Of a stretch of DNA of 64,000 nucleotides, positions 49,231 to 62,533 are shown in pieces (within the stretch, counting starts at the first letter, position 1; every line of letters starts with the position of its first letter). Source of the DNA: Paguma larvata (taxonomy: Eukaryota > Chordata > Mammalia > Carnivora > Viverridae); contig CM057826.1 of the NCBI GenBank assembly GCA_030068075.1, forward strand, positions 66,251,312 to 66,315,311, given 5' to 3'. A program made the translations under genes and the position numbers. Below the pieces are notes generated by a model. It was not told the DNA's origin, did no database searches, and saw only the letters and a program-made list of their open reading frames with translations.

Positions 49231-49870
49231 TAGTCAATCAGTACAGTTAATTAGGTAATCTAATGGGTGGCCCAGACTCCTGAAAATTATTCTCGCTTGG
49301 ATACATGAAAGGTCAGGGGTGGAGTAAGTGGGATACAGCCCTGTTGCCACATGACCCTCACACAAGCCAGACAGACAAGTCTGATCAGAGTCTTGGTGGA
49401 ATGCCCTGCATTTCCTCCATGGCCAAGGGGAGATAAGCTTTTTGGAGCAGCAGACTACTTTAAAACCTTTTCTTATCAAACTCTCTAGTTTCAGTTGAGT
49501 ATAGGACTTTTTATCTTACTCCACCCACCTTCATATATAAGTCCAAGCTTCTGTGTAAGTCTAGAAACTGCCAGGCTATATAGATGGCTTCTCAGAAGCA
49601 GATCAACCCTCACTCTTGTCACCTTCATCAGGTCCTTCCAGTTCACTATCATCCCGTGGGACTAGAGATGTGGGGAGGTGACACCACGCCGATACTGTTT
49701 TTGCTGGGTAAGTATTAAATTACCTGAATCCAGTTAAGCCTGTTGGCATCTTAATGGTTGAATCTCTGCAAGTGTGACAAGCCAACCTAGTAGCTTCAGT
49801 AGTGATCCTCGTGGCTCTGCCAGCTACCACACTGCTGGATAGGGGCTAACGAACTAACCACTTGTTAGTT
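49230..49870 (+). mobile_element. Probable 3' LTR of the endogenous retrovirus
   Basis: Directly downstream of the envelope-like part. It contains a promoter-like tatataagtcc element near 49535-49545, an LTR-style acagccctgttgccacatgac block and a tctctgcaagtgtgac end region. No 5' LTR copy was found, so boundaries are approximate. Confidence 0.5.
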
Positions 49871-52800
49871 AGAAGGGTAGGATTTTCCTAATCTGGAGAG
49901 TGAATAAAGCCAAAGCCATTCCAACGCAGGAGAAAATATGCATGCAGAAAAACAAGGGTGGGCAGAAGCAAGACTTTGACGTATTGGGGTAACCAAAGCC
50001 TGCAGGGAGATTGAAGACACAGGAAAAAGAAAAGTGAAAGGTCAAGGTGGGAGAAAAGAAGGTAAAGTGATGGGGACCAATAGCTCTGAAAAAGAGAATC
50101 ACTCTGACAGGAAGACCTCCCCTCTTCCCTCTAAGACCAAAGAAGTTAGCCTCCCCCCTATCCTATGATAGAGCTCCTGTGATCTTCTGGTCTTTTTCCA
50201 GGTCTTCTGCCTAATCTTGTCCTATTGTCATTGCTTTCCCAATGCTCTAGGTTTGTGAAAATGTCAATCACATGTTCTTGCCTAAAATCCAACAGTAGTT
50301 TCCCAGCACCCTCAGATCTAATTCTAATCACATTGGTATGGACCCTAAGTTCCTACAAGTTCTGACCCCTGACTTTCTATCCAGCCTTGTCTCTTCCTGC
50401 TCTTTCACACACAATCCTCTTCCAAGTTATGCTGAGCAACTTGCTTTCTCCCTGTTGAGCCAAGGACACAGGGCCACCATGTACAATTGTATAGACCATA
50501 CATAGGACATCTCTAGGAGGTGCTGTACATATTGCTGATATTGTCCATTCGTGTAGTTACCAGAACCATCTTCTGGAAGGTGGCAGTAGAGTACCTTATT
50601 GTAATGAAATTAATATAATATGACAGTTTTGTGATATGTGGAAATAAAGTACCCTGAATAAAGGTCCAATTTTATAAAACTTGTACAAAGGTGCACCTCA
50701 GATCCTTGGTATAATTCTCTATGTTTAGAGTGCCTTTCAGCTGCCTTGTCCGTCAGCAAACTCCTACTCATTCCACACAAAGAAATTCAAACACTATGTC
50801 TTCAAATACATTACCAAGTATTTGTGATGACTAGTTATTTCATCATCTAGAAGTATTTGTGTTCTTATCCCTTCTCTGGATTGTCTAGTGTTGTGTTTTT
50901 AATAGTTATCTTTATTCATTTTATCTTGAATGAGCACATGAGGTGTTCTGGCTCAGAGACAGATTTCTTATTACCCCAGAGTCAGTAAGAACTGCATGTT
51001 CCCCCTTCCCAGCTTGCCCCAGGTCTTACCCCTGAGGCAATATCATGAAAGCCAATGAAATTTTTTTCTACATGAGTGGCCAGGTACTCTATAGACAAGG
51101 GACAGGAAGAAGTGATTTTTCTGTGTTTATAAAGGTAAAGGATGCAGCTGTTCCTCCTCATCTCCTGAAAGAGTCTCCTCCTTACTCCAGATGTTTCTAA
51201 GCTCTAGGGGCTCACTCCTAGTTGGAATTTACATAGCTGGAAAGGTAATAGTCCAGTCTCCCAGCACCTTCAGAGCTAACCTAGGTGCCTATCCCAGGAC
51301 AAAATATTTTGCTCTAGGGAAGATAAGAGAAGTTTTATTTGCCTTTGGATTTGAGCAATTAGCTCTGTCATTAGGGAAATAAACAGCTACAGGTCTCATC
51401 CTTATGATATGAGAAAATGTATTAGGGAAAGTAAAAGCAAACATTCTCTATGGTGCCTATGTTTCTGTGGCTTAGGAAGCTAGAGATTTTTATACAAACA
51501 GTTAAAATAGAGAAGATTTATTTTACTGTATCTGGAAGCTGCATGAGGGCAGGCAGGACCCGTATCTTGAGGATTCAATCTGATTCCTTCTCCAGGACAC
51601 ATAGCTATGGCTTTGGGAAAGTTACATGATCTCTCCAAAACTCCTATTTTCCAACATGCCACATTGGGATAGTAATAGCTATTTTTCAGCATTTGCTGTA
51701 GGATTACAAGAGGTAACATTTTCTCTTGGGAAAGGAGAAGAATGTTTCCAGGAAGCAGTGAGTAGGGTAGAGAACATTTGAAAGAGCTGTTATGGGAAGC
51801 AGATAATGGAGCCCTCATTGGACAGCACCAGTATGTCATGGAGGAAGTCTACAATTTTCTCTCCCTGACATTGATCCATGGCTTGAGAGCCCAAGGAACG
51901 TTGACTGTAAGGATGATCCAGCAAGGACCCTCGGTATCAGGATGCAAGGGCAATGGCCATGTGAGGAGTGCTCAGGGAAGGAACATATTATACTATTTTC
52001 CCTACCCACATAAGTATATTTTTGCAGCTGAGGTTTGTTAAAGTGGGCAATCAATGTAATATTGAACAGGAAAAAAGCTGGGGTGAGGTTTCTGGATGGT
52101 ACGAAGTCTAGTTCCATGCTTCTGATGATGAGAAGGTCTATATCTACACAAGATCCTGAGGTTACATTTGGTAATAACTGGAAAATTTATCTCTTCCCCT
52201 GCCAGCTGCTACTCTAAGTCTGTCTGAACTCTTCAGTTTCCTAAATACATCACATATAAGATTAAAGTTTGGAAGGAGGAAGGAACAAAGTTTTGAGTAC
52301 TCAGAACTTGAGAAAATTTTATAATTGTGATTGCATAAAACTATAAAGGATGGAGGGTTCAATCCTTTTATCTCCTACCTATTGGGAAAATCAGTCTGCC
52401 AAAGGCCCTGAGCATCTCTGCACATTATTTCTGGGTATGCCAAGAATATAAGACCCTGACTACTCTCTATTTGGGTCATTTTTCACAGTTGTATTTGCAG
52501 TGAGCAACCTTGAGCAATCAAGTAATACCTTCTTCCAAACAAAGAGTAGGCTTGCTTACCAAACACTATAAAAGTAGTATATTCTCCAAGTTCAGTATTC
52601 CATGGCCTGGGACAGAAATCTCCTATGTAAATGGCACCCACCTGGACCCCTTCATTAGACCCTGTGGGATTTGGGGGACACGGGAAACTAACACCAACAT
52701 CATGCTCATGCTGTTTTGACATGTTCTTTTGTCTTTAATCCAGGCATCTCATCTTTTCTGCTGGCGTCATTAAAATAGTGACAGGCCCAAGACCCTTCAC

Positions 52801-53300
52801 AGATCTTGAAACTCCTGGCCTACCTAAGAGAATCTTGACATTGTTGGCATAATCTTTACCTCCCTTTGCTTTTCCTTCCATGAAAGGAAGCTGAGAGAGA
52901 GGATGAGTCAACTAACAGCAAACTTCTGAGAAGGTAAGGGAAAGAGAGCTAAAGGAAGAGTGCCTTTTCTTTATAGTGTTTCTCACTATTGGAAATTATT
53001 TATTGGCTTCTGTGTGTCTCTTCCAATAGAATGCAAGCCCCTGGAAGTCAGGGGCCTTTTGATTTATCACTGCATCTTAATGAGTAAAGTAGTGTCTAGA
53101 GTAGTGTCTTAATAAATATTCGCTTAATGAATTAATGATTATTTGGGCCTTGAGCTACCAGTTGGGGTGAATTGGTAATACTCATAATGGTTTGCTCTGG
53201 CTCATACTAGAAGTCTGTTTGTTCTTGAACTGCATTTAAACCTATTTCTTTTGTCTTTGTGAATCAATCAGCACTCAATCTTTGTGTTCTTATAAGCGTG
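49870..53300. other. Intergenic stretch with one L2-like remnant
   Basis: About 50170-50880 has a C/T-rich L2-like character (ttcctacaagttctgacccc, tccagccttgtctcttcctgctc). The rest, 50890-53300, holds no recognised element and only chance ORFs below 120 codons. Confidence 0.45.
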
Positions 53301-53301
53301 T

Positions 53302-53351
53302 TTATATATATATATACATACATGTATATATGCATATATATGTATGTATGT
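53302..53351. repeat. TA/TG-rich low-complexity palindromic repeat
   Basis: Alternating pyrimidine-purine sequence in which tacatacatg on the left is mirrored by an inverted tatgtatgta on the right. Confidence 0.9.
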
Positions 53352-53469
53352 AATTTTAAGAGAATTACCTCCAAAATTATTTTACTAATCATCTTAACTA
53401 CAGAGGGAATTCCAATATGGGGATAGATAGAAATGAACTCCATATAGCAAATGACCACTGTATGCTATG

Positions 53470-53650
53470 ACCAGTGGTGGTTTACTTGTGCTGGCCCATG
53501 TAATTCTCACAGCTCTGGAAGGTTAGCATGTTAAAATCTATTTAATATATAAAGGAACTTAGATACAGAGAGGTTAAGCAACCTGCTTTGGGATACATAG
53601 ATACCAAATGGTGTAGTTTATTTTTTCTTGCTTCCAAACCCCTTCTCTTT
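53470..53650 (-). repeat. MIR, antisense
   Basis: Gtaattctcacagctctgg, atatataaaggaacttaga, cagagaggttaagcaacctgc and a degenerate trailing head match a reversed MIR. Confidence 0.65.
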
Positions 53651-53719
53651 TTGATACAGCATTCTACAGAGTTATGATATCTTACACCTTGTATATAGTG
53701 AATAGATTTTCCAAAGTAA

Positions 53720-54040
53720 CTTTTAGGATATGTATCAGTCAGGGTTCGGTGGTGCAAACGAATAGAAGTGATTTTAGTTATTTTTAAGAAGAAGGGTATT
53801 TAATAGATGGTGCTTACAAAAATGAATGTCAGGATTAGAGAAGTGAGTTGTAGATGGAGCCTCCGAGAATGAATGATTCCAGTACAGTACAGACTTGACC
53901 TCTCAGTGGAGCTAGGACTGCTGAGGACTCTTGGATGCTGGTTCCAGTAACATAACCCTATGAGGGCAGGTAGAGCCAGAAAGCTACTGCTGTCCCAACT
54001 GCCACAACTGCTTGTTGTTATCAGGGGGCTGAATGGTGGG
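53720..54040. repeat. Possible old dispersed repeat
   Basis: Tatcagtcagggttcggtgg followed by agaagaagggtatttaatag recalls a repeated mammalian motif, but I cannot name the family. Confidence 0.25.
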
Positions 54041-54689
54041 CCATGGAACACTGCTTCAGAAAAAAAAGTGTTTCAATGACATTAATTATAAGAGAAATAC
54101 AGCCAAGAGTGGTCTTATGTTTTCTAAATCTTGCGTGAATATATCTAATTGGCAGACCTCATTCATATCCATAGCTCTAGGTGCAAAGAAGTCTGTGAAA
54201 CGTTGTAAGCTTCCAGTCTGCATTATGAAAGACGCGGTGAGAGGAGGGTGGGATGGGCATTAGGTGAGACAACCTGCAGTACTTACACGGGCAGTGTTAG
54301 GAGAAATACAAACACTTCCACAGAGAGAGTGGGGTAAGGTGTCTAAAACTGACTCTGTCCAGGAAAACTTATAAAATGTAATTATTAATTTGAACTCCAA
54401 ACTCCGGGCATTAAAATCTTTATGGCTATGATTTATCTTGGGGAAAATATCATCTATGCATCTGATGACTAAGGCCAATAATATATCTAATGTGTACATA
54501 TCAGAGAAGAGAAAATTATTTGTGGTGTAGGATCACTTTCATTTTTTTATGGTCCTTTGTTTGCTGACACTGTTATTGGCATGATGTTTGGGAAGAGGAG
54601 GCTTCTATCTAGCAGGCCCCAGGTCCTTCTCTGGATCCTCTTTGGCTCTAATTTCTCATACGCCAGCACAGTACTCAAACAGGAAAAGC

Positions 54690-54845
54690 TTAACAATTTA
54701 GTATTCCAAAGCTTCAAAGACACTTAGCACATCCAAACATTTTACATGCCCCAGGGAGGCAAAAAGATTTGCCTGAGATCTCACGGAGACTGGACTTGAA
54801 GCCAAGTTCTCTGGCTCCCTGTCCAAACCTTTCTTCATCACAACA
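54690..54845 (-). repeat. Possible MIR, antisense
   Basis: Caaacattttacatgcccca, gatttgcctgagatctcacg and gaagccaagttctctggctc correspond loosely to a reversed MIR. Confidence 0.4.
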
Positions 54846-54917
54846 AAATCAAGCCTTGAATTGTATGCCTCCTAATACAAAGTGATAGTGTGTGTGTGGG
54901 TGTGTGATAGAGGGGCA

Positions 54918-55124
54918 GGGGCACCTGGGTGGCGCAGTCAGTTAGTCCAACTTCGGCTCAGATAATGATCTCGCATTTCGTGAGTTCGAGCTCCATGTTG
55001 GGCTCTGTGCTGACAGTGCACAGCCTGGAGTCTGATCCTGTGTCTCCCTCTCTGTCTTCCCCTCCCCTGCTTATGTTCTGTCTCTCTCTCTCAAAAATGA
55101 ATAAGCATTAAAAAAAGAGAGAGA
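54918..55124 (+). mobile_element. Cat-type tRNA-Lys SINE, first of a pair
   Basis: Ggggcacctgggtggcgcagt head, tctgtgctgacagtgcacagcctgg block and CT-rich stretch, with a short A tail running into gagagagat. Confidence 0.95.
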
Positions 55125-55127
55125 GAT

Positions 55128-55349
55128 GGGGCGCCTGGGTGGCTCAGTCGGTTGAGCGTCCGACTTCAGCTCAGGTCATGATCTTGTGGTCTGTGAGTTC
55201 AAGCCCCGCGTCGGGCTCTGTGCTGACAGCTCAGAGCCTGGAGCCTGCTTCGGATTCTGTGTCTCACTCTCTCTCTGCCCCTCCCCCACTCATGCTCTGT
55301 CTCTGTCTCAAAAATAAACATTAAAAAAAATTAAAAAAAAAAAAAAAGA
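55128..55349 (+). mobile_element. Cat-type tRNA-Lys SINE, second of a pair, young-looking
   Basis: Very well preserved: ggggcgcctgggtggctcag, cttcagctcaggtcatgatc, gctctgtgctgacagctcag and a clean AAAAATAAACATTAAA tail. It sits in the tail of the preceding SINE. The agagagaga string before and after it is likely the target duplication. Confidence 0.95.
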
Positions 55350-55659
55350 GAGAGAGAGACGGACAGAGAGAAAGATTCCATTTATATTAAGTCCAATAAT
55401 AGGCAAAACTCGGCTATATTTTCTGGGAAGCATACTTATGTGTTGAGTATGAAGCAAAGCAAGGTACACGTTAACCATCAAAATCTGTTTAGGAGTGGAG
55501 GTAGGGAGTTGTTACCAGTAAAAGGTACATGGGAACTTCTGGGGTGCTGGCATTGTCTCAGGAGATTCAGTTTTGTAGGACTCAGGCTTTTTGTTGTTCA
55601 TTTTGAAACCCAGTGTCATGTATTTAACTTTCTTGTCTTTAATAACACTTTGTTTTAGT

Positions 55660-55865
55660 CCTTACTGTATAATAGAGACAGGCTATATGCCTTTCATGGA
55701 TTGTTTCTTTAAACTGTCAAAAGAACACTGTCATAGAGGCACTGTTATTATCCCCATTTCATAAATGAGGAAACTGAGACACAGCCTTCACTAACCTGCC
55801 CAAATTAGGTAGCAGAGCTGATATTTGATTGATCTGGCTCTAGTATGAGCTGCTTAACCACTTTC
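55660..55865 (-). repeat. MIR, antisense
   Basis: Ggcactgttattatccccat, aaatgaggaaactgagacac, aacctgcccaaattaggtag and a trailing tctggctc head region are strong reversed MIR blocks. Confidence 0.82.
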
Positions 55866-55869
55866 CATG

Positions 55870-57520
55870 CTAGCCACCGGAAACTTACGGGGTGAGTAAA
55901 TTATGGACCTCTCTTTTTTTTATTATTTTGCAGTCATAAAAGTTACAGTTATGGTAACTAAGTTAAAAGAAAAAAGCAGGATACAAGAATATATGAACGC
56001 ACACATAGTGATTACATCTCTGTTAAAAGTATATATGCACCGGTTTAAAAGACCAGAATATAAAACACTAAGTTAGGATGATGAAAATGTGGGGTGCACC
56101 CTTTTCTTTGTTTTCCAAATTTATTTTAAAGCGGCCATATTAAATTTACAATGGGAAATGTGCTATAAAATAAACTTCCCATTTCCCTGAAACATAAAAT
56201 TTCATTTCCACACTCTTTCCTGCAGCTTAGTATAATCTTTAGAAGCCTCTTCTGCTCAATGAGTGACTTCATTACTAAATTGATGGCCCCAGATCATTCT
56301 AGCTATGCAAATCACAAACCCACAGCCAGCTAAGGAAAAGGCGGATAAAAGATTACATTAAAAATTAAAGCAACGTGTGGAGATGTGGAGATAATGTGCT
56401 TACAATTATTTCTACATATTTAATATTTATGCAATTACAAAGCCAGTCATGACAAACTTTAAATCTTGAGTCGTATTCCTTTTGCCCTCTGATATTTTTG
56501 ACCTTGAACCAAGACTGCCAAATAATATATAAAAAACGACTGTGGGAGAAGCATTTCCTTTGGCCTATAAATGATAAATGCTTTCTTCTTAGAAAGTGAT
56601 CTCATTTCTTCCTAGCCTTTGTTTATTTTCAATGCCTTGTATTTTTTTTTCTCTGTTATATTCTGATCACCCTTGAAAGCACTGGGCTTTCAGTCTTCCA
56701 CAGTTTGGTTGTGTTGTTTTCTGTGGTGCTGCTGTGATGTGTTTTCTGTCAGAGGAAATTTACAGGCACATTAGCCTACTTGACAGGCACAATGAGCCAC
56801 AAGGCTCTCCTAAGGAGAAACTTCCACGGGCTGTGGTGAGGTTTTCTCAGTCTCTCCATCCCACCCTCTCTCTTGCATTTTAATACCTCACCATGATTCA
56901 GACACAAATCCCAACCACTTTCACTTATAGCAATTACCTTGGATCCTGGATTTAACTCTCTGGTTCCTGGTCACAGCAGTACGTCAGTTCTGCATTAATT
57001 AATTCGTATTTCTGCAATGATCTGGCTACAGTAGTTTGTGGATAAAGCCAATGTCTTCTTTTACAGCCATATAGATACCAAGTAAGAAATGGATGGGAAT
57101 TTTTTTTTTCCTATGATGAGTCATTGACACAAAGAGGGGAAAATAGCATCCAAGAACTATACAAATGAAAAGCAATATAATTAAGTTTAACGGAGGGTGT
57201 TTAGAAAGAAAATACTAGAACAATTTACTTTTTTCAGTGTGTCATAGAAAAATGGTCAACAAGAATCAATAAAACTTATTAAAAATTCAAAAACATAAAA
57301 TGAGATATAACTGAAAGGGTAAACTCTTTTCTTGGCAGATTCCAAATAAATTAGACTATTTCCCTACAGCCATTAGGGAACGGAAGGCCTGTGCACTTTC
57401 AGTTTCATGTATATTATGTTGCCCCTCAGGGAGCAAATTTGCTAAGACATAGTAGTTCTGGTACATTCAGACCCTGACTTCATGCTAAACTATCTCTTCA
57501 ATTTAACATCTTCCAGGCCT
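55870..57520. other. Intergenic stretch, nothing recognised
   Basis: AT-rich DNA with no element I can name and no ORF of note. Confidence 0.5.
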
Positions 57521-57538
57521 TTTTAATAATTTTTGAAG

Positions 57539-57649
57539 AGTCGGTTAAGCATGCAACCCTTAACTTCAGCTCAGGTCATGTTATGGTTTGTGAGGTCAAG
57601 CCCTGCATCAGGTTCTGCACTGACAATGCGGAGCCTGCTTGAGATTCTC

Positions 57650-57694
<45 letters not shown>

Positions 57695-57727
57695 CTCTAT
57701 CTCTAAGAAAAATAAACATTTAAAAAT
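57539..57727 (+). mobile_element. 5'-truncated carnivore SINE with long CT tract
   Basis: The tRNA-like head starts midway (agtcggttaagcatgcaacc). Then come ttcagctcaggtcatg, ctgcactgacaatgcggagcc and an expanded (CT)n run at about 57643-57691. The 14-bp target duplication aataatttttgaag is at 57525-57538 and 57728-57741. Confidence 0.93.
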
Positions 57728-57841
57728 AATAATTTTTGAAGGGTGGTTTTATTTTGAGATCACTCCCTTTGTCCTTGGTATGTTTGGACCATATGTTATG
57801 GTATATGTAACCTACAGAAATTATTTAGAACAGTCTATAAG

Positions 57842-57958
57842 GTGCCCGACTGTCTCATTTGGATGAGAGTGTGTGTGACTTGTGATCTCGGGGTCAAGAG
57901 TTTGAGCCCCATCTTGGGCGCAGAGATTATTTAAATAAGTAAACTTTTAAAAAGGAGG
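57842..57958 (+). mobile_element. Older short carnivore SINE subtype
   Basis: Tgtgatctcggggtcaagagtttgagccccatcttgggc followed by gcagagattatttaaataag is the older SINE form without the cat-type middle. Confidence 0.8.
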
Positions 57959-58189
57959 TTATTTAAAATAGTCTAAAGTCACATGTAAATTTCTTGCTTG
58001 ATTCTCTGCTAAGAAGCAAGAGAGATATTGACCAAGCCAATCCATAATCTTGGTCTGAGCTGCTCTATTTGTTGAATGAATAAATAAATGAATGAAACTT
58101 GCATTACATGGAAAGTTAGAATAGGTGGTTTCCTGGTGGACTCATTCTTTAGAGAGTTAACAGGAATACTCTTAGTTTGACTCTGTCTT

Positions 58190-58530
58190 AGTTCAGACTG
58201 CTATACAAAATACCATAGACCAAGGAGCTTATAAACTACAGAAATTTATTGCTCACAGACCTGCAGGCTGGAAATCTGAGATCGGGGTACCATCATGGTT
58301 GTGTGAGGGCTCTCTTCCGGGTCTCAGACTTCTTCTGGTGTCTTTGTCTTTAGGTGGTGGGAGGAGCAAGGGAGCTGTCTTTTGTAGGAGCCCTAATCCT
58401 CTTAATGAGGGCTGCGCCTTCATGACCTAAGCACTTCCCAAAGGCCCTACCCCATAGTACCATCATCTTTGGGGCATAGGATTTTAACATATGAATTATG
58501 GAGAGACACAGGAACGTTCAGGCCACCTTT
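58190..58530 (-). mobile_element. MaLR-like LTR, antisense
   Basis: Tatacaaaataccatagacc, cagaaatttattgctcacag, ctgcaggctggaaatctgag, ggagccctaatcctcttaatgaggg, tcatgacctaagcacttccc and acatatgaattatgg follow a reversed MaLR-class LTR. Confidence 0.65.
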
Positions 58531-60320
58531 GGCTCCCTTCCCCTTTTTCTTTCTTGGAGCCTTACTCTTCAAATCGTTTCAGAGTACCCAACTGCAACTC
58601 TGTTCTCACCTATGCCCTCTCTCCCTTCCTATCCTTAAAAGGGGAAATGAGACTTCAGTTCTGACAGCCTGCTGGTCCTTAGAGAGACTGACCCATTCCT
58701 CTGGCTCCCTAAGAATGAGAGCAGGCCATTGATTCCTATCTTTAGAGTCGTTCTTCCTTGGTCTAGTTTTCTGCTATGGTGGGGATTCTTCTTTCTGCCC
58801 TTTGCTCTTCTGTCATGATTGCAAGGATGAGGATAGGAACCTAGTTTTCCAGGCTGTCAGGATGACCAGAGACCCCTGGAGCCAGTCCAGAGCAATGATA
58901 AGAGGTGCCATTAATCTGCCCACCATCTGGAAAATACAGAAAATGTCAAGAACAGGAATTGTTTATGCTCACACAAAGAAAACCAAGGCACCAGTCCCTG
59001 GACTTTTGTATACTGCCATTGTCCATCTAAAGGTCTTCAAAAATGGAATTCATTAATCTAGAGTGATTTAAGTAAGACTTTTTTCTGAAATAGGAGGCCA
59101 ATTTAGACAGCACCTCAAGGCGTTTTTAAATTCATTTTTTGTTGGTTTTATTTTTCAGTTCACAGGGTCCTAAAACAATAGATATATTTTTATAAACAAT
59201 AAAAATTTCTGTCTATATCTAAACCAGTGGGAGAGTTTCTCTAATTTTAATGCAGAATTATTTTTAACAAATAATCATCAGACACCTCTTACCAGGCAGG
59301 CACTGCTGTAGAAGCTGGATATATAATATAATACAGACTGCATAGAGATTCTGAGAATTCTTTGGACCCTCTGATGAATCCATTCACCTTTTTGTATCCA
59401 CTCATACTTTAAACTGTACTCAAGTGAGCTCTCCAAATTGTAGGTTTCACTTGCCTCCTGGCTCCCCTAGGACAAAACCAAAGACACTGAGTTCTAGCTC
59501 CTTTATTCCAACCCTGGCCTAGTGGATGAATTTTTATTGGGATGAGTGTATTCATGAGTAGAGCTTTATTATCTCCCTAAAGTCCTGAGGACTTTTTCTT
59601 TTGGTACCAAGAACTCTTTATTAAAAGTCAGTGCCCAGGTAGATGAACTGCCAAAAAGGAGCCTAAAACATGCAAACATTTGCTAGTCTGGATGTCTGTG
59701 CTCATAGCTATCTAGGGAGCTGCTACAAGATGGATGGAGAGGCAAAATTACTCACTTGGAAGCCTGGCTGTCAAGAGAAAATCCAAACCCAGGAGCTTTT
59801 CTCCTAAGAACCCCTATGACATTTTATTCTTTAAATAAATCTTTTCTTCCTCTCCTTAGGTGAGAGATTGACATTTTAAGATCAATCATGCCTCTGCTTT
59901 GCAGGGTTGGTAGACTTAGAACAGGATAAATGGAAATTAAGCAAAATTTCCATTTTTTTGAATAAAAATGCTCAAAACAGCTATTTCTAATTCAATCTAA
60001 AAGAGAGATGCTCTTTCCCCAGTGGTCATTCTTATTACTATGGTTATCTCCAGACCTTTTGATGTCAAAATTTCACTCTGTTTTCTTTAAAAGAACCATT
60101 CTGAGCACACACCTGCTGTTTGAATAGCAGCAGAAAAGCAAAGGAATCTCATAGTATGTTTTTCTGCATCATAGCCAAGAATGTTTTCGTGCTTCTGATA
60201 CAGTCACAGGTTACTACCTTTCTAGCCTCTCTGCATCATGAGATAAGTTTCAGCTGTTACTATAGGCTACAGATGAATTATTTCCTCCTGTTTATATTCT
60301 TCTTCTTGTTGTTTTGTTTT
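58530..60320. other. Intergenic stretch, nothing firmly recognised
   Basis: About 59360-59660 may be another decayed L2-like patch (gtatccactcatactttaaac, tccaaccctggcc). The rest holds no element I can name. Confidence 0.4.
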
Positions 60321-60416
60321 GTTTCACGCAAGCTCTAGGCCCAACGTGGGGCTTGAACTCATGACCCTAAGATCAAGAATAGCATGCTCTACTGACCAAG
60401 CCAGCCAATTAACCCC
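60310..60416 (-). mobile_element. Older carnivore SINE, antisense
   Basis: The reverse complement reads a tRNA-like head, then ggtcatgagttcaagcccc and acgttgggcctagagcttgc. A TTTTG-rich stretch on the plus strand is the reversed A-rich tail. Confidence 0.85.
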
Positions 60417-60419
60417 TCT

Positions 60420-62490
60420 TCTTGTTCATAATGGTCTTGTTAGCATTTGGCCAGCCTCTCCCCAAGCCAGATTTGGTCAGCACTTGTAACTAATTAAAAA
60501 TTATTTTTTAAAAACATAAGGCTCCGAGGCCATTCAGTTAATAAATACACCTTTATTGTGAGCCTCCTATGTGCCAGGCATTGTAGTAGGTGCTGGGTGC
60601 TATAGAATTCCAGGGAGCATGCTGAGGTCAAAGGAGCATGAGACAAGCATTAGAAAGTACCATTCTAGGACCAGTCTTACCTCTGACTAGCATGCGGGCT
60701 GGACAGGGCCTTCGACCTCTGGGATTCCAGTTTTCTCACATGCAAAATGAGGGGTAGAGAGCTCCTCTTCCTTCAGACTCCTAACGTTCTGTTGTTGCTG
60801 CCAGCTCGGTTAACTCACTGCAGTGGAAAACCAATGGCCTTACAAAAGGAAATGCTTTTATAAGCCTTCCCTATGGGACCTAATTCTAATCCAAAGAGCA
60901 ATTTCAGTGCTAGGACGAATGCCTCTCAGAGACCCAAGAAGACATGTTAAGAGTGGGTACATATATGTTTTCACTTAAATCTATATTTGAGCCTAATTAC
61001 CCAGAAATGCTTGTCTGTTTTCCAGTTGCTCAGTAGTATAAAGGAGTAATCTTTAAGCATGGAGGGTCAATCAGAACTCCAAACACCATGATCTAATTTC
61101 CCAGGATAATAATAAATCCAAGGTGCAAAAACAAGCAATAACTCCAGATAATTCTGGACTTACCATAGTGGCAGTTCATCAAGACATGTTAAAACTCCCA
61201 TTTCTGTGGCATTTCAGGAGTTTCAATACTTTTGACAGCCTTTGAGACTAATGCTATTTATTTGTTTGTGAGTATTGACAATAAAATGAATGCTTGCTGT
61301 TTGTACAATATTGTATTGTTCCTAATTTGCAAGCTGCTAGATATTCTTCTAATATCAATTGAGCACTACGTTTTTTTCTGTCTTCTCACCCTACCAAATA
61401 TATCTTATAAGATGTTTTTTAAAATGTATCTCAAGTTGCAAAATAATACTCAACCGTTTGGTATTGTGACCAAGCAGCTTATTTGAAATTCAGCATGATT
61501 CCCCAACTTCTGACATAAAAAAGCAAGGAAAAAAATAACAAAGGAAGCCTCATATTGCTTTTTAGATCTCCTCATTCGGCATTTGTGGTTAGTTCATTTC
61601 AATTTCGTGTATCGAAAGGATGTAGTAACTTATCATATGCTATTGCTCGGAGGGAGGACAGTTCCTTGTTTCCATTTCTTAAAAAAAAAGACCCCGCATA
61701 TACATCATACACAATTTTTTTTAAAATGAAGAACAGGTAGTAAGGTATGAGTTACACTGAATGGCTCTGTTTTCCTCACCTGCTGTCTTGTTTCTTTCCT
61801 CCCTCTCACTATAAATATCAGAGCTGATGACTGACTTTTACTGCTGCCTTTCATGCAGATTCCTCGGACTTGCAAATCAGCTACTGATTATTTGAACCTT
61901 CTCCCTCACCTACCCTTGCTCACACAGTTTCCTAATAATGGGGCTAAGGGGCCACTAAGAATACACAAACATTGTATACCACACTGATCTGAATAGTTAA
62001 ACTTGAAGGTTGGAATTTGGACTTAATGTTTCAGCTCAGTGCCTGATACAAGGCAGCTGCCTACTCAACATGTTGCCTATTGGCAGGACAGCAAAAGGGC
62101 AACCCGGACAGGTGACACGAATGGAGAAGGAGAATAGATATGTTTGTAACAAAGCCTTTCTGCAGGCAGTAAGTCTACTCCCACTTTAAACTTTGTTGCT
62201 CTTTAAAAATAACATTTTAAGATATTTTACCTTTCTAAAATGAGCCACCTTCCCTACTAATGGTCCAGGTTAACATTCCATCAGACATAGATAGATGCCT
62301 GACCTTCTCCTAGCACTTTAACACTCACGTTCTTATTCTGCCTGGTCAAAACTTACGAAGCAAATGTAGTGGGTGTGTTGGGGTGTGTATGTACACACAC
62401 GCATGTACATACCTCTGTATATCCAAATGCCATGCTGATTTATAAATGGAAAACTGGAATAATTAATCATGGTGATTGGCATTTTTGAGA
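60420..62490. other. Intergenic stretch, little recognised
   Basis: About 60545-60620 (gagcctcctatgtgccaggcattg) is a short old-repeat fragment, MIR- or L2-like. 60630-62370 shows nothing recognisable. 62372-62415 is a TG/CA-rich palindromic stretch. Confidence 0.4.
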
Positions 62491-62533
62491 ACATAATATG
62501 TGTCAGGCGCTATACTCAATACTTTATTACACA

